A program made the position numbers and the translations under genes. From NCBI GenBank assembly GCA_963846585.1, contig CAWJWO010000002.1, positions 248,001 through 312,000 of the forward strand: 64,000 nt of DNA, read 5' to 3'. The notes under the pieces are model-generated. The model ran no database searches and had not been told where the DNA came from. It saw only the letters and a list, made by a program, of their open reading frames with translations. Origin of the DNA: JAAUTT01 sp963846585 (GTDB lineage: Bacteria > Bacteroidota > Bacteroidia > Bacteroidales > JAAUTT01). This document shows positions 10,342 through 18,678 of the stretch, piece by piece; position 1 is the first letter of the stretch, and each line of letters starts with the position of its first letter.

Positions 10342-11227
10342 TTAAATATGTTTCAATTGGTATTTAAAGCCTGGTAACCTGGATAGTGACTCAGCTAAAT
10401 GTTTCCTGTGACATTGATTTATATTTGCCTCAAAACATGTTAATGCGATTCGTTTTTTATCTTTTAATAATACTAACAATTTTTCCTGTATACTCAATGT
10501 TTGTTGTAAAACATCGACATGATATGATTTAAACAAATTGTCATAATCAATTTGAGTATATAATTCTTGCCGTTTGTCAGAGTCAATCCCAAATTCCGGA
10601 ATATGTAAATATTTAATATTAACACCTTCACAAGCTTTTTGTAATTGTGATTTACTAAATCCATATTTCATGCTAACAAGAGTTTTTACGTACATCACAA
10701 AGAACTTTAATATTGTTTTTAATAAGTTTATTTAAGTATTCTTCTAAGGACGTACCCTCGTAACCAATAGTATATAAACCAGTATCATTATATTTTGGCT
10801 GTGCTTCCAATATTCTTTGATATTCATCCTGGTTAAGTATATCTTTAGCTATAGTGCTATTGATAGCCAAATAAGGGAAATTTATATAAGTGTATTTTAT
10901 TAACTCATCAGTATTTTTACTTCCAAATTGTAACTTAATATATCGAATAGCTTGCATGGCCCTTTCTTTAAGACTTGATAAGAAATTTGCATGATCTATT
11001 TTTACCCAGCTATTACCATCAACTGCAACTTGATTATATTTAGTCATTGTAGTTAAATCAGCATTTGCCTGGAAAGAAAAACAACCAAACTTATAAGGAA
11101 TAAAATAATAATCAGGGTTAAGCTGTTGATTAACAGTTAACATTAATAGTTTTTGCAACCTAATTTTTTCAAGTATGTTTTCGAAAACCTCTAAAAGAGC
11201 TAATATTAATTTACGCCTTTAATACAT
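10342..11227 (-). pseudogene. DUF488-family gene, broken by an early stop and a frameshift
   Basis: Two frames, 10673-11158 and 10342-10698, are parts of one gene. The first ends LYTIGYEGTSLEEYLNKL...VLCDVRKN and the second resumes MKYGFSKSQLQKACEG...YLHIPEFGI, which together form the DUF488 fold. One extra T near 10683 would explain the shift. Upstream of 11158 the frame remains open through RRKLILALLEVFENILEKIR to an ATG at 11227, but codon 3 is TAA where Tyr is expected. The N-terminal half (FIPYKFGCFSFQANADL) matches the extension of longer family members. The role of DUF488 is unknown. With its decayed partner it formed a two-gene unit. Confidence 0.75.
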
Positions 11228-11257
11228 ATTACAAAAATATGAAATTGTGCGGATATT

Positions 11258-11404
11258 TTAATAGTTATTTATATTAGTTAATTGATTAATAATCGCCTTA
11301 GTAACGCAATCCTTTATACTTATATTAGAATCCAACGATTTTAGTTTAATCTTTTTCATTAACGATTTTGGAATCCAAACATTCAATTGAACTTCTGCTT
11401 CCAT
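11258..11404 (-). CDS. Small ribbon-helix-helix protein, copy 2 (3' side of intron)
   Basis: The 48-residue product (MEAEVQLNVWIPKS...) fits a ribbon-helix-helix DNA-binding protein: a short strand VQLNVWIP, then two helices with SLDSNISIKDCVTKAIINQL. The open frame extends 36 codons upstream, but that part looks non-coding. A perfect palindrome overlaps the ATG at 11404 and supports this start. Such proteins often act as antitoxins or autorepressors; no toxin is visible beside it. The copy is identical to the one at 13473-13619. It lies just upstream of the broken DUF488 gene, in the same direction. Confidence 0.5.
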   Translation of the reverse strand: MEAEVQLNVWIPKSLMKKIKLKSLDSNISIKDCVTKAIINQLTNINNY

Positions 11405-11422
11405 ATTCCCTACCGGGAATAT
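11403..11422. promoter_or_regulatory. Palindrome over the start codon of the ribbon-helix-helix gene (copy 2)
   Basis: ATATTCCC-TACC-GGGAATAT has perfect 8-bp arms and covers the ATG of the downstream gene. It could be an operator for the encoded ribbon-helix-helix protein or a hairpin that hides the start codon. The same site is present at 13618-13637. Confidence 0.45.
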
Positions 11423-11567
11423 ACGGCGATCCCGTTTTGGAGGTGCTAAAATCGAAAAGCAACCTGACGGTTTTTGTCTTTTCAATCGTCGCTTATGAAA
11501 GTAAACTTTCATCGCTTGATTTAATCGAGTAGGAGAAACGGGATTAATTCCCGTTTCGACCTCTCAC

Positions 11568-11600
11568 ACCACCGTACGTACCGTTCGGTATACGGCGGTT
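11568..11600 (-). ncRNA. Group II intron domain V
   Basis: The minus strand reads ACCGCCGTATACC-GAAC-GGTACGTACGGTGGT, a hairpin of the size and tetraloop-capped shape of domain V, the catalytic core of group II introns. It is followed by the domain VI stem with CTCCTACTCGAT carrying the expected branch-point A. Confidence 0.8.
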
Positions 11601-11602
11601 TC

Positions 11603-13000
11603 TTAATTTACACAGTGTACTTTCACGTAATAGGCAGAGAAGAAAATAAATCCTGTACTCAAAAGCCTTTCAGTAGTTATGCTTCTATGCAGTATAGGAC
11701 TATCGGCAGTATGCCAGTATCCTTTCCTTGTATTGGCAAACACAAAGGCTTTAGGTCTGGGAATACCAAGTTTAATCAGGTTGCTAATTTTGGTTCTGGT
11801 ACGTTTCCATTGTTTCCATATCAGTGCCCTTAATCGTCGCCTAAACCATTCATCAATACGTAATAGAAGAATTTTCATGTCTGCAAGTTTGAAGTAGTTC
11901 AACCATCCTGTGATGTACTGTTTAAGTGCTTCTTTCCTGCGTTCATTTCCCCACCCGTTACTTCTTGATGTTAGTTCCCTGATTTTCCCTTTCATTTTCT
12001 CCACACTCTTTTGGTGAATGCGGATATGGCAACTATCTTTGGTAAAGTAAAACCCATACCCTAAGAATTTAACGTCTTTAATATGGGCTACTACCGTTTT
12101 ATCGCGATTTACTTTTAGGTACAATTTTTCTTCTATGTATTTTGTGATTCCAGAGAGTATCCTTTGGGATGCTCGTCTGCTTCTGCAAAATATCATACAA
12201 TCATCGGCGTACCTTACAAACCTGTGCCCCCGCTTTTCCAGTTCCTTATCCAGTTCGTTGAGCATTATGTTGCTCAATAACGGACTTAGGTTGCCTCCCT
12301 GCGGTACTCCCATTGGTGTATCTTTATATACACCTTGTGTCATTACACCTGCTCTAAGGTATTTATGTATTAGCGATACAACTCTGCCATCTTTTATTGT
12401 TCTGGAAAGAACTTCTATAAGTTTACTTTGATTAACTTTATCAAAGAACTTTTCCAAATCCATATCCACTACATACCGATAGCCTTCGTTAGCATTCTTC
12501 TGACATTGCCTTATAGCTTGATGGGCACTGCGCTTTGGTCGGAATCCGTAACTGGTAGCTGAGAATTGTCTTTCGTAAATCGGCGACATTTGTTGTGCCA
12601 CTGCTTGCTGGATTACTCTGTCTGCTACCGTGGGGATGCCCAGTTGCCGTTTATTCCCGTTCTCCTTTGGTATTTCTACCCTTCTGACCGGTTGTGGCAT
12701 GTACTTCCCCTCGTGTAAAGCTGTTATTAATCCCTCTCTATGGGTTTGAAGGTGTTTTAATAAGTCCTCCATTTGCATCCCATCAACTCCTCCACTCCCC
12801 TTATTCCGCCTTACTTGTTTGTAAGCTTCATTTAGGTTGGTTGGAGATAGAATAAACTCTAACAGCCTTGGCCGTGCTGTGTTGGTGTCTTCTTTTTCAT
12901 TCATCCATAAGAATGTCTGCCCTTCAACATCTCCTTCGAGTACCGCTCTATCTATCCGTTGACAGGTGTCATTATCCGTTTTCTGCTTTCCATCATTCAT
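11603..13000 (-). CDS. ltrA: Group II intron reverse transcriptase/maturase
   Basis: The protein splices and mobilises its host intron. Reverse-transcriptase motifs are in order: YGFRPKRSAHQAI (about 151-163), DMDLEKFFDKVN (179-190), GVPQGGNLSPLLSNI (231-245) and the catalytic YADD (264-267). The maturase X domain follows (WLNYFKLADM, then FRRRLRALIWKQWKR). After it comes only a short tail with no HNH endonuclease domain, so insertion probably uses a nascent-strand primer or a single-stranded target. Length of 465 residues is normal for an endonuclease-less intron protein. The ATG at 13000 is preferred. Confidence 0.95.
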   Translation of the reverse strand: MNDGKQKTDNDTCQRIDRAVLEGDVEGQTFLWMNEKEDTNTARPRLLEFILSPTNLNEAYKQVRRNKGSGGVDGMQMEDLLKHLQTHREGLITALHEGKYMPQPVRRVEIPKENGNKRQLGIPTVADRVIQQAVAQQMSPIYERQFSATSYGFRPKRSAHQAIRQCQKNANEGYRYVVDMDLEKFFDKVNQSKLIEVLSRTIKDGRVVSLIHKYLRAGVMTQGVYKDTPMGVPQGGNLSPLLSNIMLNELDKELEKRGHRFVRYADDCMIFCRSRRASQRILSGITKYIEEKLYLKVNRDKTVVAHIKDVKFLGYGFYFTKDSCHIRIHQKSVEKMKGKIRELTSRSNGWGNERRKEALKQYITGWLNYFKLADMKILLLRIDEWFRRRLRALIWKQWKRTRTKISNLIKLGIPRPKAFVFANTRKGYWHTADSPILHRSITTERLLSTGFIFFSAYYVKVHCVN

Positions 13001-13472
13001 AAGGTAAATTTCATTTGATGCTCACCTCTTAAGATTCGGCCCTTCGTTCTTTTGTGAGTCTTCCTCTTTTCTATATCGGCTCGTTACCTTTAACTACTAT
13101 GGCCTCTGCTGACTCCTGACAGTAATTGTTATCCGTGTTTCATACTCCGTTTCCGCACGTCTGTCAGGTCTCCCTTGGTAAACTTATTCCCCTTCATCCC
13201 ATGTAACCGCTACATTTACACTCCAGTATCCGGGTAGTTATTGGACTTCAATTTGTTTTGCAATCTCGTCCTACTGGATATGCCTGATGTAGTTCGTATT
13301 CCTCGGTTCAGGACTTTGCCTCCAGCTTCCTTCAGATTCCACTTCGCAATGGACACCCTTGCTCTTGGCTAATGGTTGGTAACTACCGACCCCCATAAAG
13401 GACTCTCACCTTCAAGGTAATAGGTGCGCAAGGCGCACACATATTACAAAAATATGAAATTGTGCGGATATT

Positions 13473-13619
13473 TTAATAGTTATTTATATTAGTTAATTGA
13501 TTAATAATCGCCTTAGTAACGCAATCCTTTATACTTATATTAGAATCCAACGATTTTAGTTTAATCTTTTTCATTAACGATTTTGGAATCCAAACATTCA
13601 ATTGAACTTCTGCTTCCAT
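13473..13619 (-). CDS. Small ribbon-helix-helix protein, copy 1 (5' side of intron)
   Basis: Identical in DNA and protein to the gene at 11258-11404, with the same palindrome over its start (13618-13637). The intron begins 32 bases after its stop codon, so the gene is whole. It is the first gene after the tRNA-Ser terminator on this strand. With no toxin gene adjacent, its role as a regulator or orphan antitoxin is inference. Confidence 0.5.
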   Translation of the reverse strand: MEAEVQLNVWIPKSLMKKIKLKSLDSNISIKDCVTKAIINQLTNINNY

Positions 13620-13637
13620 ATTCCCTACCGGGAATAT
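13618..13637. promoter_or_regulatory. Palindrome over the start codon of the ribbon-helix-helix gene (copy 1)
   Basis: The same perfect 8-bp-arm palindrome as at 11403-11422, overlapping the ATG at 13619; an operator or start-masking hairpin is possible. Confidence 0.45.
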
Positions 13638-13736
13638 ACGGCGATCCCGTTTTGGAGGTGCTAAAATCGAAAAGCAACCTGACGGTTTTTGTCTTTTCAA
13701 TCGTCGCTTATGAAAGTAAACTTTCATCGCTTTATT

Positions 13737-13765
13737 TAAAAGACAAACCCCGCATTCGCGGGGTT
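13737..13765 (-). terminator. Rho-independent terminator after tRNA-Ser
   Basis: On the minus strand AACCCCGC-GAAT-GCGGGGTT is followed by TGTCTTTT, directly downstream of the tRNA. A T-run on the plus side makes it potentially bidirectional. Confidence 0.8.
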
Positions 13766-13779
13766 GCTTTTTCGATTTG

Positions 13780-13867
13780 CGGAGAGTTAGGGATTCGAAC
13801 CCTAGAAGCCCTTTTGAAGCTTACACACTTTCCAGGCGTGCGCCTTAGACCACTCGGCCAACTCTCC
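13780..13867 (-). tRNA. tRNA-Ser (anticodon GGA)
   Basis: The 88-nt cloverleaf has acceptor arms GGAGAGT/ACTCTCC, a D-arm GCCGAGTGGTCTAAGGC, an anticodon stem CACGC/GTGTG with loop CTGGAAA (anticodon GGA, reading UCU/UCC), a long class II variable arm, and the T-arm with GGTTCGAATCC. CCA is not encoded, which fits the CCA-adding enzyme at 20439. It borders the accessory region, and tRNA genes are common island boundaries, but no integrase or repeated tRNA 3' end is seen. Confidence 0.95.
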
Positions 13868-13868
13868 C

Positions 13869-14150
13869 TTTTAGTTGTTAGTTGCTGGTTGTTGGTTGTT
13901 GGTTGTTAGTTGTTAGTAAAAAGTGATTAAGTTTATAAGGTTTATAAAAGTTTATAAGGTTTATAAAAGTTACCTGAATACCATAAACTTTATAAACACT
14001 ATAAACTTGATAAACAAATAAACGCATAAACCCTAATAAAATCAATTGTAAATTTTCAAATTTGCACATTTTCAAATTTTCAAATTCTTTCATCTTTTAT
14101 CTGTCTTTCTTCTGCCTTCTGTCTTCTGTCTTCTGTTTTCTGTCTTCTTA
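13869..14150. repeat. Intergenic short tandem repeats (7-, 8- and 9-base units)
   Basis: This 320-base gap holds no gene. It consists of runs of TTAGTTG/TTGGTTG (unit 7), TTTATAAGG/TATAAACTT (unit 9), TTTTCAAA (unit 8) and TTCTGTC/TTCTGCC (unit 7). Short frames in it are artefacts of the repeats. Confidence 0.85.
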
Positions 14151-14189
14151 CACTCCTGCCGAAATTACGAAATTATTTCATTTTACCTG

Positions 14190-15230
14190 TCAATTGACAG
14201 TTATTTCTCCGCATATGGAAGTATTAAGCCGGGATATTATTTCATCACGTGATAACTTTTGCCCTAACAGGAACATCAGTTTACTGATTGCTGCTTCGGT
14301 TGTAATATCATACCCGCCAATAACTCCCACTTTTAATAATGCTTCGCTTGTATGATATCTGCCCATTTCAACGCTACCGGTATTGCATTGTGTTGCATTT
14401 AATACTATAACACCTTTCCTGATAATTTCTGCTATTTCATCTATTAACCAGGATTGATTAGGTGCATTGCCCGCTCCGAAAGATTCAAAGATAAGGCCTT
14501 TCAACCCGGGAGTATGCAATATCGAATAAACAGATTCCTTATTTATTCCCGGAAATATTTTAAGAATTGAAATGTTATTGTCTAATTTGGTATGCACCCT
14601 GAAAGGCCTTGTTAATGGTACATAACTTATAGCGGCAAAGTTATATTTTATATGCACTCCAACCTGCGCAAGAGGTGGATGGTTGTGCGAATGGAATGCA
14701 TTAAAGAATTCGGCACTGTTTTTTGTTACCCTGTTACCCCTGAATAACCTGTTTTCAAAATAAACACATACTTCAGGCACAACCGGTTCATGATTTTGTT
14801 CAGCACTTGCAATTTCAATTGCAGTAAGCAGGTTCTCGCGACCATCTGAACGACGAGTTCCGATTGGAAGTTGAGCTCCCGTAAAAATAACGGGCTTATG
14901 AAGGTTTTCCAGCATAAAACTCAACGCGGATGCTGAATAGGCCATAGTATCAGTACCATGAAGAATAACAAAACCGTTGAACTTTTTATAATTATCACTT
15001 ATAATATTTGCCATTGTTACCCAATCATCAGGAGTTATGTCAGAAGAATCCAGGGGCACATCAAATTGAATTGTTGATATTTTACTGTCAAAGCGCTTAA
15101 GTTCAGGTACTTTAGTTTCAATCAGCTTGAAATTAAAAGGTTCAAATACACCTGTTTCACGATTTTGAACCATACCAATAGTCCCACCTGTATATATGAT
15201 CAGTATTGATTTCCGCTTTTCAGGTTTCAT
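14190..15230 (-). CDS. ansA: L-asparaginase, cytoplasmic type I
   Basis: Hydrolyses asparagine to aspartate and ammonia in the cytoplasm. The N-terminal catalytic threonine lies in IYTGGTIGMV (about 10-19), and the second active-site motif HGTDTMAYSASALSFML is near residues 95-111. There is no signal peptide, and 346 residues match the cytoplasmic type I enzyme. The C-terminal domain carries NATQCNTGSVEMGRY. It is followed by short tandem repeats and preceded by tatD about 100 bases upstream in the same direction, so the two may be co-transcribed. Confidence 0.93.
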   Translation of the reverse strand: MKPEKRKSILIIYTGGTIGMVQNRETGVFEPFNFKLIETKVPELKRFDSKISTIQFDVPLDSSDITPDDWVTMANIISDNYKKFNGFVILHGTDTMAYSASALSFMLENLHKPVIFTGAQLPIGTRRSDGRENLLTAIEIASAEQNHEPVVPEVCVYFENRLFRGNRVTKNSAEFFNAFHSHNHPPLAQVGVHIKYNFAAISYVPLTRPFRVHTKLDNNISILKIFPGINKESVYSILHTPGLKGLIFESFGAGNAPNQSWLIDEIAEIIRKGVIVLNATQCNTGSVEMGRYHTSEALLKVGVIGGYDITTEAAISKLMFLLGQKLSRDEIISRLNTSICGEITVN

Positions 15231-15327
15231 AACGTTATGTTTACTAAGTTTCCTTTCAATTTAATTTGAAGAATCTTTATTTAAAGTTCAATGGTTGGAT
15301 CTGGTCAGAGTTTAAATTATATAGCTG

Positions 15328-16098
15328 CTAAAGACTAAATAAATTGGTTGCAGACAAGGTAGTAACCACGGCAATTTCTTCCAGATCAATACTTCGTATT
15401 TCAGCAATTTTCCCTGCAATTATAGGAATATAGGAACTTTCGTTCCTCTTTCCCCTGTATGGTACAGGTGCCAGATAGGGTGCATCTGTTTCAAGCAGAA
15501 TTTTATCGAGAGGAATTTCCCTGACTACTTCACCCAGTCCTGAATTTTTAAATGTAACTATTCCATTTATTCCTATCATAAAACCAAGTTCTATAATTGT
15601 TCTGGCCTGATCAACCGTTCCGGAAAAGCTATGAAATACACCTGATATATTTTTATTGGATATCTTTTCTCTTAAAATTTCAATTATGTGATCAAATGAC
15701 TCACGACAATGTACTACAATTGGAAGCGATAATTCATATGCCCAATCAATCTGCCTGGAGAAAGCTTCTTTTTGTTCCTCTAAAAATTTTGAATCCCAAT
15801 ATAAATCGATACCAATCTCCCCAATAGCTATGAATTTTGAGGAGTGTAAATTGCTGTATAAATTATCTAAATGATAAGAAAAATCTTCCTTTACGTATGT
15901 TGGATGTAATCCTATCATTGGGAAACAATTTTCAGGATAACTGATACTTAATTCTAACATAGGTGCCAGTGTGGCAAGTTCTAAATTAGGCATTAGCATT
16001 TTAATAACCCCGCTGGAAAATGCCCTGTTCAAAGTTTCTGAACGGTCCGGTTGATAATCTGACAGGTATAAATGAGTATGCGTATCTATAAAATTCAT
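15328..16098 (-). CDS. tatD: TatD family metal-dependent deoxyribonuclease
   Basis: TatD-type 3'-5' exodeoxyribonucleases act on single-stranded or damaged DNA with two metal ions. The metal ligands are visible: FIDTHTHLYL at the N-terminus, a central IGEIGIDLYWD, VVHCRES, FHSFSG and LLETDAPYLAPVPYRG near the C-terminus. The length of 256 residues is normal. I start at the ATG at 16098, one codon after a possible TTG. Substrate specificity is not evident, and YcfH/YjjV-type paralogues look alike. Confidence 0.92.
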   Translation of the reverse strand: MNFIDTHTHLYLSDYQPDRSETLNRAFSSGVIKMLMPNLELATLAPMLELSISYPENCFPMIGLHPTYVKEDFSYHLDNLYSNLHSSKFIAIGEIGIDLYWDSKFLEEQKEAFSRQIDWAYELSLPIVVHCRESFDHIIEILREKISNKNISGVFHSFSGTVDQARTIIELGFMIGINGIVTFKNSGLGEVVREIPLDKILLETDAPYLAPVPYRGKRNESSYIPIIAGKIAEIRSIDLEEIAVVTTLSATNLFSL

Positions 16099-16245
16099 CA
16101 ATTTACCTTTAATAATGCAAACTTACAAAATTTGATGAATTGTTCTTAATAAAAGAAATATTTTAGAGGGACTATTTAAAAAATATTAAATATTTTTGAT
16201 AAAATACCAATTTTTTTGGGGTACATATTATATATTAAATTATTT

Positions 16246-17364
16246 TTAATTCCCATTAACAAGTTCCGATATTCCTGAAGTTGTTCCAAACCATATATTA
16301 TCCTGTTTATCGGCTAAAATTGCCAGAACGGTATTGAATAACAAACCATTATTTGAAGTATAAGTTGTCCACGTAGTTCCATCAAATTTAGAAACTCCTG
16401 CATCTGTTCCAAACCATTTGTTGCCATGATGATCAATAGTTACGGAAAAAACATTATTACTAACCAGCCCGACAGTAGTTTTTGCAGAAGTATTAGCTGT
16501 ATTATACAATTTCCAGGTTGATGAGTCGACATTAAATTTCAATACCCCAACAGCGGTTCCAAACCATATGTTATTCCGGGCATCAACAACTGAAGCATAG
16601 ATAACATTGCCATTTAAAATATTTGTTGTGTAATGTCTTTGTTTGAAATATCCGTCAGAAAATTTAAATACACCCCCTCCCAATGTTCCGAGAAACATAG
16701 TATCGTGAGCAAAAGAAATACATGTTATGGTATCTATTGTCAGTTTTTCCTCTTTGTTATAGTTAAACCATATAGTTTTATTATAAGATCCATCATACTT
16801 TGGTTGAGATAAGCCACCGTATGTGCTAAACCATTTATTTCCCAAGGCATCAATAATACCTGCCCTGACTGTGTCATTTGCCAGACCATTGGCTATAGTA
16901 TAATTTTCCCAGAGTAAAGTATCTTTAATAATAGTTAATGAATCTTTTCCATCATGACCAGTAGGGTCTTTGTAAGGAATTTTTGTAGTATCTTTTACCG
17001 GTGTATTTAAATTTAAATATAAAACCCCGCCGCCATAGGTTCCAATCCATCCGTTTCCCTGTTTATCAAAGGCTATTGATGTAATAATATTTTTTGATGT
17101 ACCATTGGTATCCGCGTTAGTGTATAGTGTCCATTTATTATTACTTACGGAATCAAGCAATATCCCCGTACCTGTTCCAAACCAGATTCTGCCACTGGAA
17201 TCCATTGTGATACAATTTACATAAAAGTTTGTCAATCCTCCAACATTCACATAATTATTCCATTTTAAGGAACTACCTGATCCTGAATTATTATCTTTCT
17301 TACAGGAATATATTATTACTGAAATAAATATCAGGCAAAACAAAAATATATTGTTAATTTTCAT
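16246..17364 (-). CDS. Beta-propeller lipoprotein (two-component-regulator propeller repeats), first of three
   Basis: A type II signal peptide ends in IIYSC followed by KKD, so this is a lipoprotein. The 372 residues consist of about seven repeats with the core NIWFGTxxGVxKF, as in the sensor propellers of hybrid two-component systems. Here no membrane helix, histidine kinase or Y_Y_Y domain follows, so it cannot signal in the usual way. A ligand-binding or scaffold role outside the cell is inferred. It is related to the proteins at 17541 and 25349. The gap downstream to tatD holds no repeats; the gap upstream does. Confidence 0.8.
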   Translation of the reverse strand: MKINNIFLFCLIFISVIIYSCKKDNNSGSGSSLKWNNYVNVGGLTNFYVNCITMDSSGRIWFGTGTGILLDSVSNNKWTLYTNADTNGTSKNIITSIAFDKQGNGWIGTYGGGVLYLNLNTPVKDTTKIPYKDPTGHDGKDSLTIIKDTLLWENYTIANGLANDTVRAGIIDALGNKWFSTYGGLSQPKYDGSYNKTIWFNYNKEEKLTIDTITCISFAHDTMFLGTLGGGVFKFSDGYFKQRHYTTNILNGNVIYASVVDARNNIWFGTAVGVLKFNVDSSTWKLYNTANTSAKTTVGLVSNNVFSVTIDHHGNKWFGTDAGVSKFDGTTWTTYTSNNGLLFNTVLAILADKQDNIWFGTTSGISELVNGN

Positions 17365-17399
17365 ACGTAATTGAAGGTTATGTTTTAAGTCACAGATTA

Positions 17400-17535
17400 T
17401 AGGTAAATTAAGTGATTAAGTGATTAAGTGATTAAGTGAAATAAATTTTATAAAAATGAACATATAAACGCATAAACATATAAACCTTATAAACTTTATA
17501 AACCTTATAAACCTCATAAACTCATTTTCAAATTT
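17400..17535. repeat. Intergenic short tandem repeats
   Basis: The gap between two propeller genes holds four units of GTGATTAA (8 bases), then ATAAACCTT/ATAAACGC-like units (9 bases), then TTTTCAAA units (8 bases). Confidence 0.85.
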
Positions 17536-17540
17536 TCAAA

Positions 17541-18587
17541 TTATTTTCCAGCTAAAATTTCCGTTACCCCCATTGTAGTACCTATCCATGCATTACCTTG
17601 TTTATCGCATACAATAGCGTTAACAGTTGTCCCTATAAGTCCATTATCTATAGTATAGGTTGTCCATTGCGCGCCATTAAATTTAGTTACACCTCCACCG
17701 GTTCCAAACCATGTATTTCCCTTTAAATCGAAGGCAATAGACGTTACCCAAATTGTCCCAAGGCCGTTAATGTTTGCATAGTTTTCCCAATGATTGTTTT
17801 TAGTATATTCCGACACACCCCCATCCGTTCCAATCCATTTATTTCCCTGGGCATCTATTTCAATACAACTTACTCCGTTATTGACTAAACTGTCATTTGT
17901 TGTGTAAAATTTTTGTATTGTATCTGTTTTATTTTGATACACAGCAACAGCAACCCCATAAATGGTACCAAACCATTTATTACCCTCGGCATCTATAGAT
18001 ATGCCATAAGAACGTAAAGTATCTGGTTTTACAACAGTATCAATGAAGTTTGTCCATTGAGTACCATCAAATTTTGAAATTCCAAAATTTGTTGCTACCC
18101 ACTTAACTCCTGCATTATCTATTGCAATTGAATAAATACTTAAAGTATCCACTCTGGGATAAGGAATTTTTATAATAGTATCTTTCCCATTAATGGTATC
18201 TGTATTGCTATGAATTTCATGCAAAGTATCCAGAGGAAAGGTCGTTGACCACGATCCATTAAATTCTGTTAATCCGCGTGTAGTGCCAAACCATAAATTT
18301 CCATTCGGATCAATGGCAATAGTGTGAACAATATTATTAAATAAACCATTTTGAGTATTAGTTTTATTATAAGTTGTCCAGTGAGTGCCATCAAATTCAG
18401 TTACACCATAATTAGTCCCAAACCATATATTATTGTTTCCGTCAATTGCAATTGCATTAATATAATTTCCAGCCAATCCGCTGGCCGTAGTATATGAAGG
18501 CCATGCTGAAGTTTTGGTTTTACTGCAGGAAATGCCTATTAATAAAGCTAATCCTGACAAAATAAATTTTAAAACCGTTTTCACCAT
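17541..18587 (-). CDS. Beta-propeller lipoprotein, second of three
   Basis: The signal peptide ends in LLIGISC and a lipobox cysteine. The 348 residues are propeller repeats of about 45 residues built around IAIDxxGNKWFGTxxGVxxFDGTxWTTY. It is similar in plan to the proteins at 16246 and 25349, presumably by duplication, but the spacer between repeats varies. No kinase or other output domain follows. Ligand and partner are unknown; other standalone propellers of this type are cell-surface proteins in Bacteroidota. Confidence 0.8.
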   Translation of the reverse strand: MVKTVLKFILSGLALLIGISCSKTKTSAWPSYTTASGLAGNYINAIAIDGNNNIWFGTNYGVTEFDGTHWTTYNKTNTQNGLFNNIVHTIAIDPNGNLWFGTTRGLTEFNGSWSTTFPLDTLHEIHSNTDTINGKDTIIKIPYPRVDTLSIYSIAIDNAGVKWVATNFGISKFDGTQWTNFIDTVVKPDTLRSYGISIDAEGNKWFGTIYGVAVAVYQNKTDTIQKFYTTNDSLVNNGVSCIEIDAQGNKWIGTDGGVSEYTKNNHWENYANINGLGTIWVTSIAFDLKGNTWFGTGGGVTKFNGAQWTTYTIDNGLIGTTVNAIVCDKQGNAWIGTTMGVTEILAGK

Positions 18588-18678
18588 AATCTATATCTGT
18601 AACAAAAGTAGTTAAATTTTATAACTCAATGTATTTCCATTTATTGTACAATAAATAAAATGAATATAATGTTTGGAA

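Larger units (their letters stand above)
11226..11523. repeat. 298-bp direct repeat, copy abutting the 3' end of the group II intron
   Basis: This segment matches 13441-13738 over its full length with one visible mismatch (11518, G versus A, five bases from the intron-proximal edge). It contains the complete ribbon-helix-helix gene. Its inner edge coincides with the predicted intron 3' end. Confidence 0.85.
11524..13440 (-). mobile_element. Group II intron, full length, encoding a reverse transcriptase/maturase
   Basis: On the minus strand the element starts GTGTGCGCC at 13440, matching the GUGYG 5' consensus. It ends with a domain V hairpin, a domain VI stem and CTCCTACTCGAT at 11524, matching the AY 3' end. 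The roughly 430 bases between the 5' end and the ORF start hold domains I-IV, with G-rich structured sequence and no other gene. The ORF lies within domain IV as usual. Both ends and the ORF are intact, so it could be active. Exact ends may be off by one or two bases because flanking bases repeat. Confidence 0.88.
13441..13738. repeat. 298-bp direct repeat, copy abutting the 5' end of the group II intron
   Basis: Partner of 11226-11523; 294 contiguous bases are identical if two fortuitous bases at the inner edge are counted. Its intron-side edge coincides with the first base of the intron, and its outer edge lies beside the tRNA-Ser terminator. Confidence 0.85.

Noticed and set aside
11224..13738. 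Composite transposon or insertion sequence flanked by 294-bp direct repeats
   Set aside because: The repeats encode a ribbon-helix-helix protein, not a transposase, and have no terminal inverted repeats; the insert is a group II intron by its ends and domain V.
1..13740. Integrative element with its own integrase
   Set aside because: No tyrosine or serine integrase, relaxase or conjugation gene is present, and no repeated tRNA end was found within the window.
13878..14093. Small coding frames in repeat-rich gaps
   Set aside because: The translations are periodic low-complexity products of the tandem repeats and resemble no protein; the same holds for frames in other repeat gaps.
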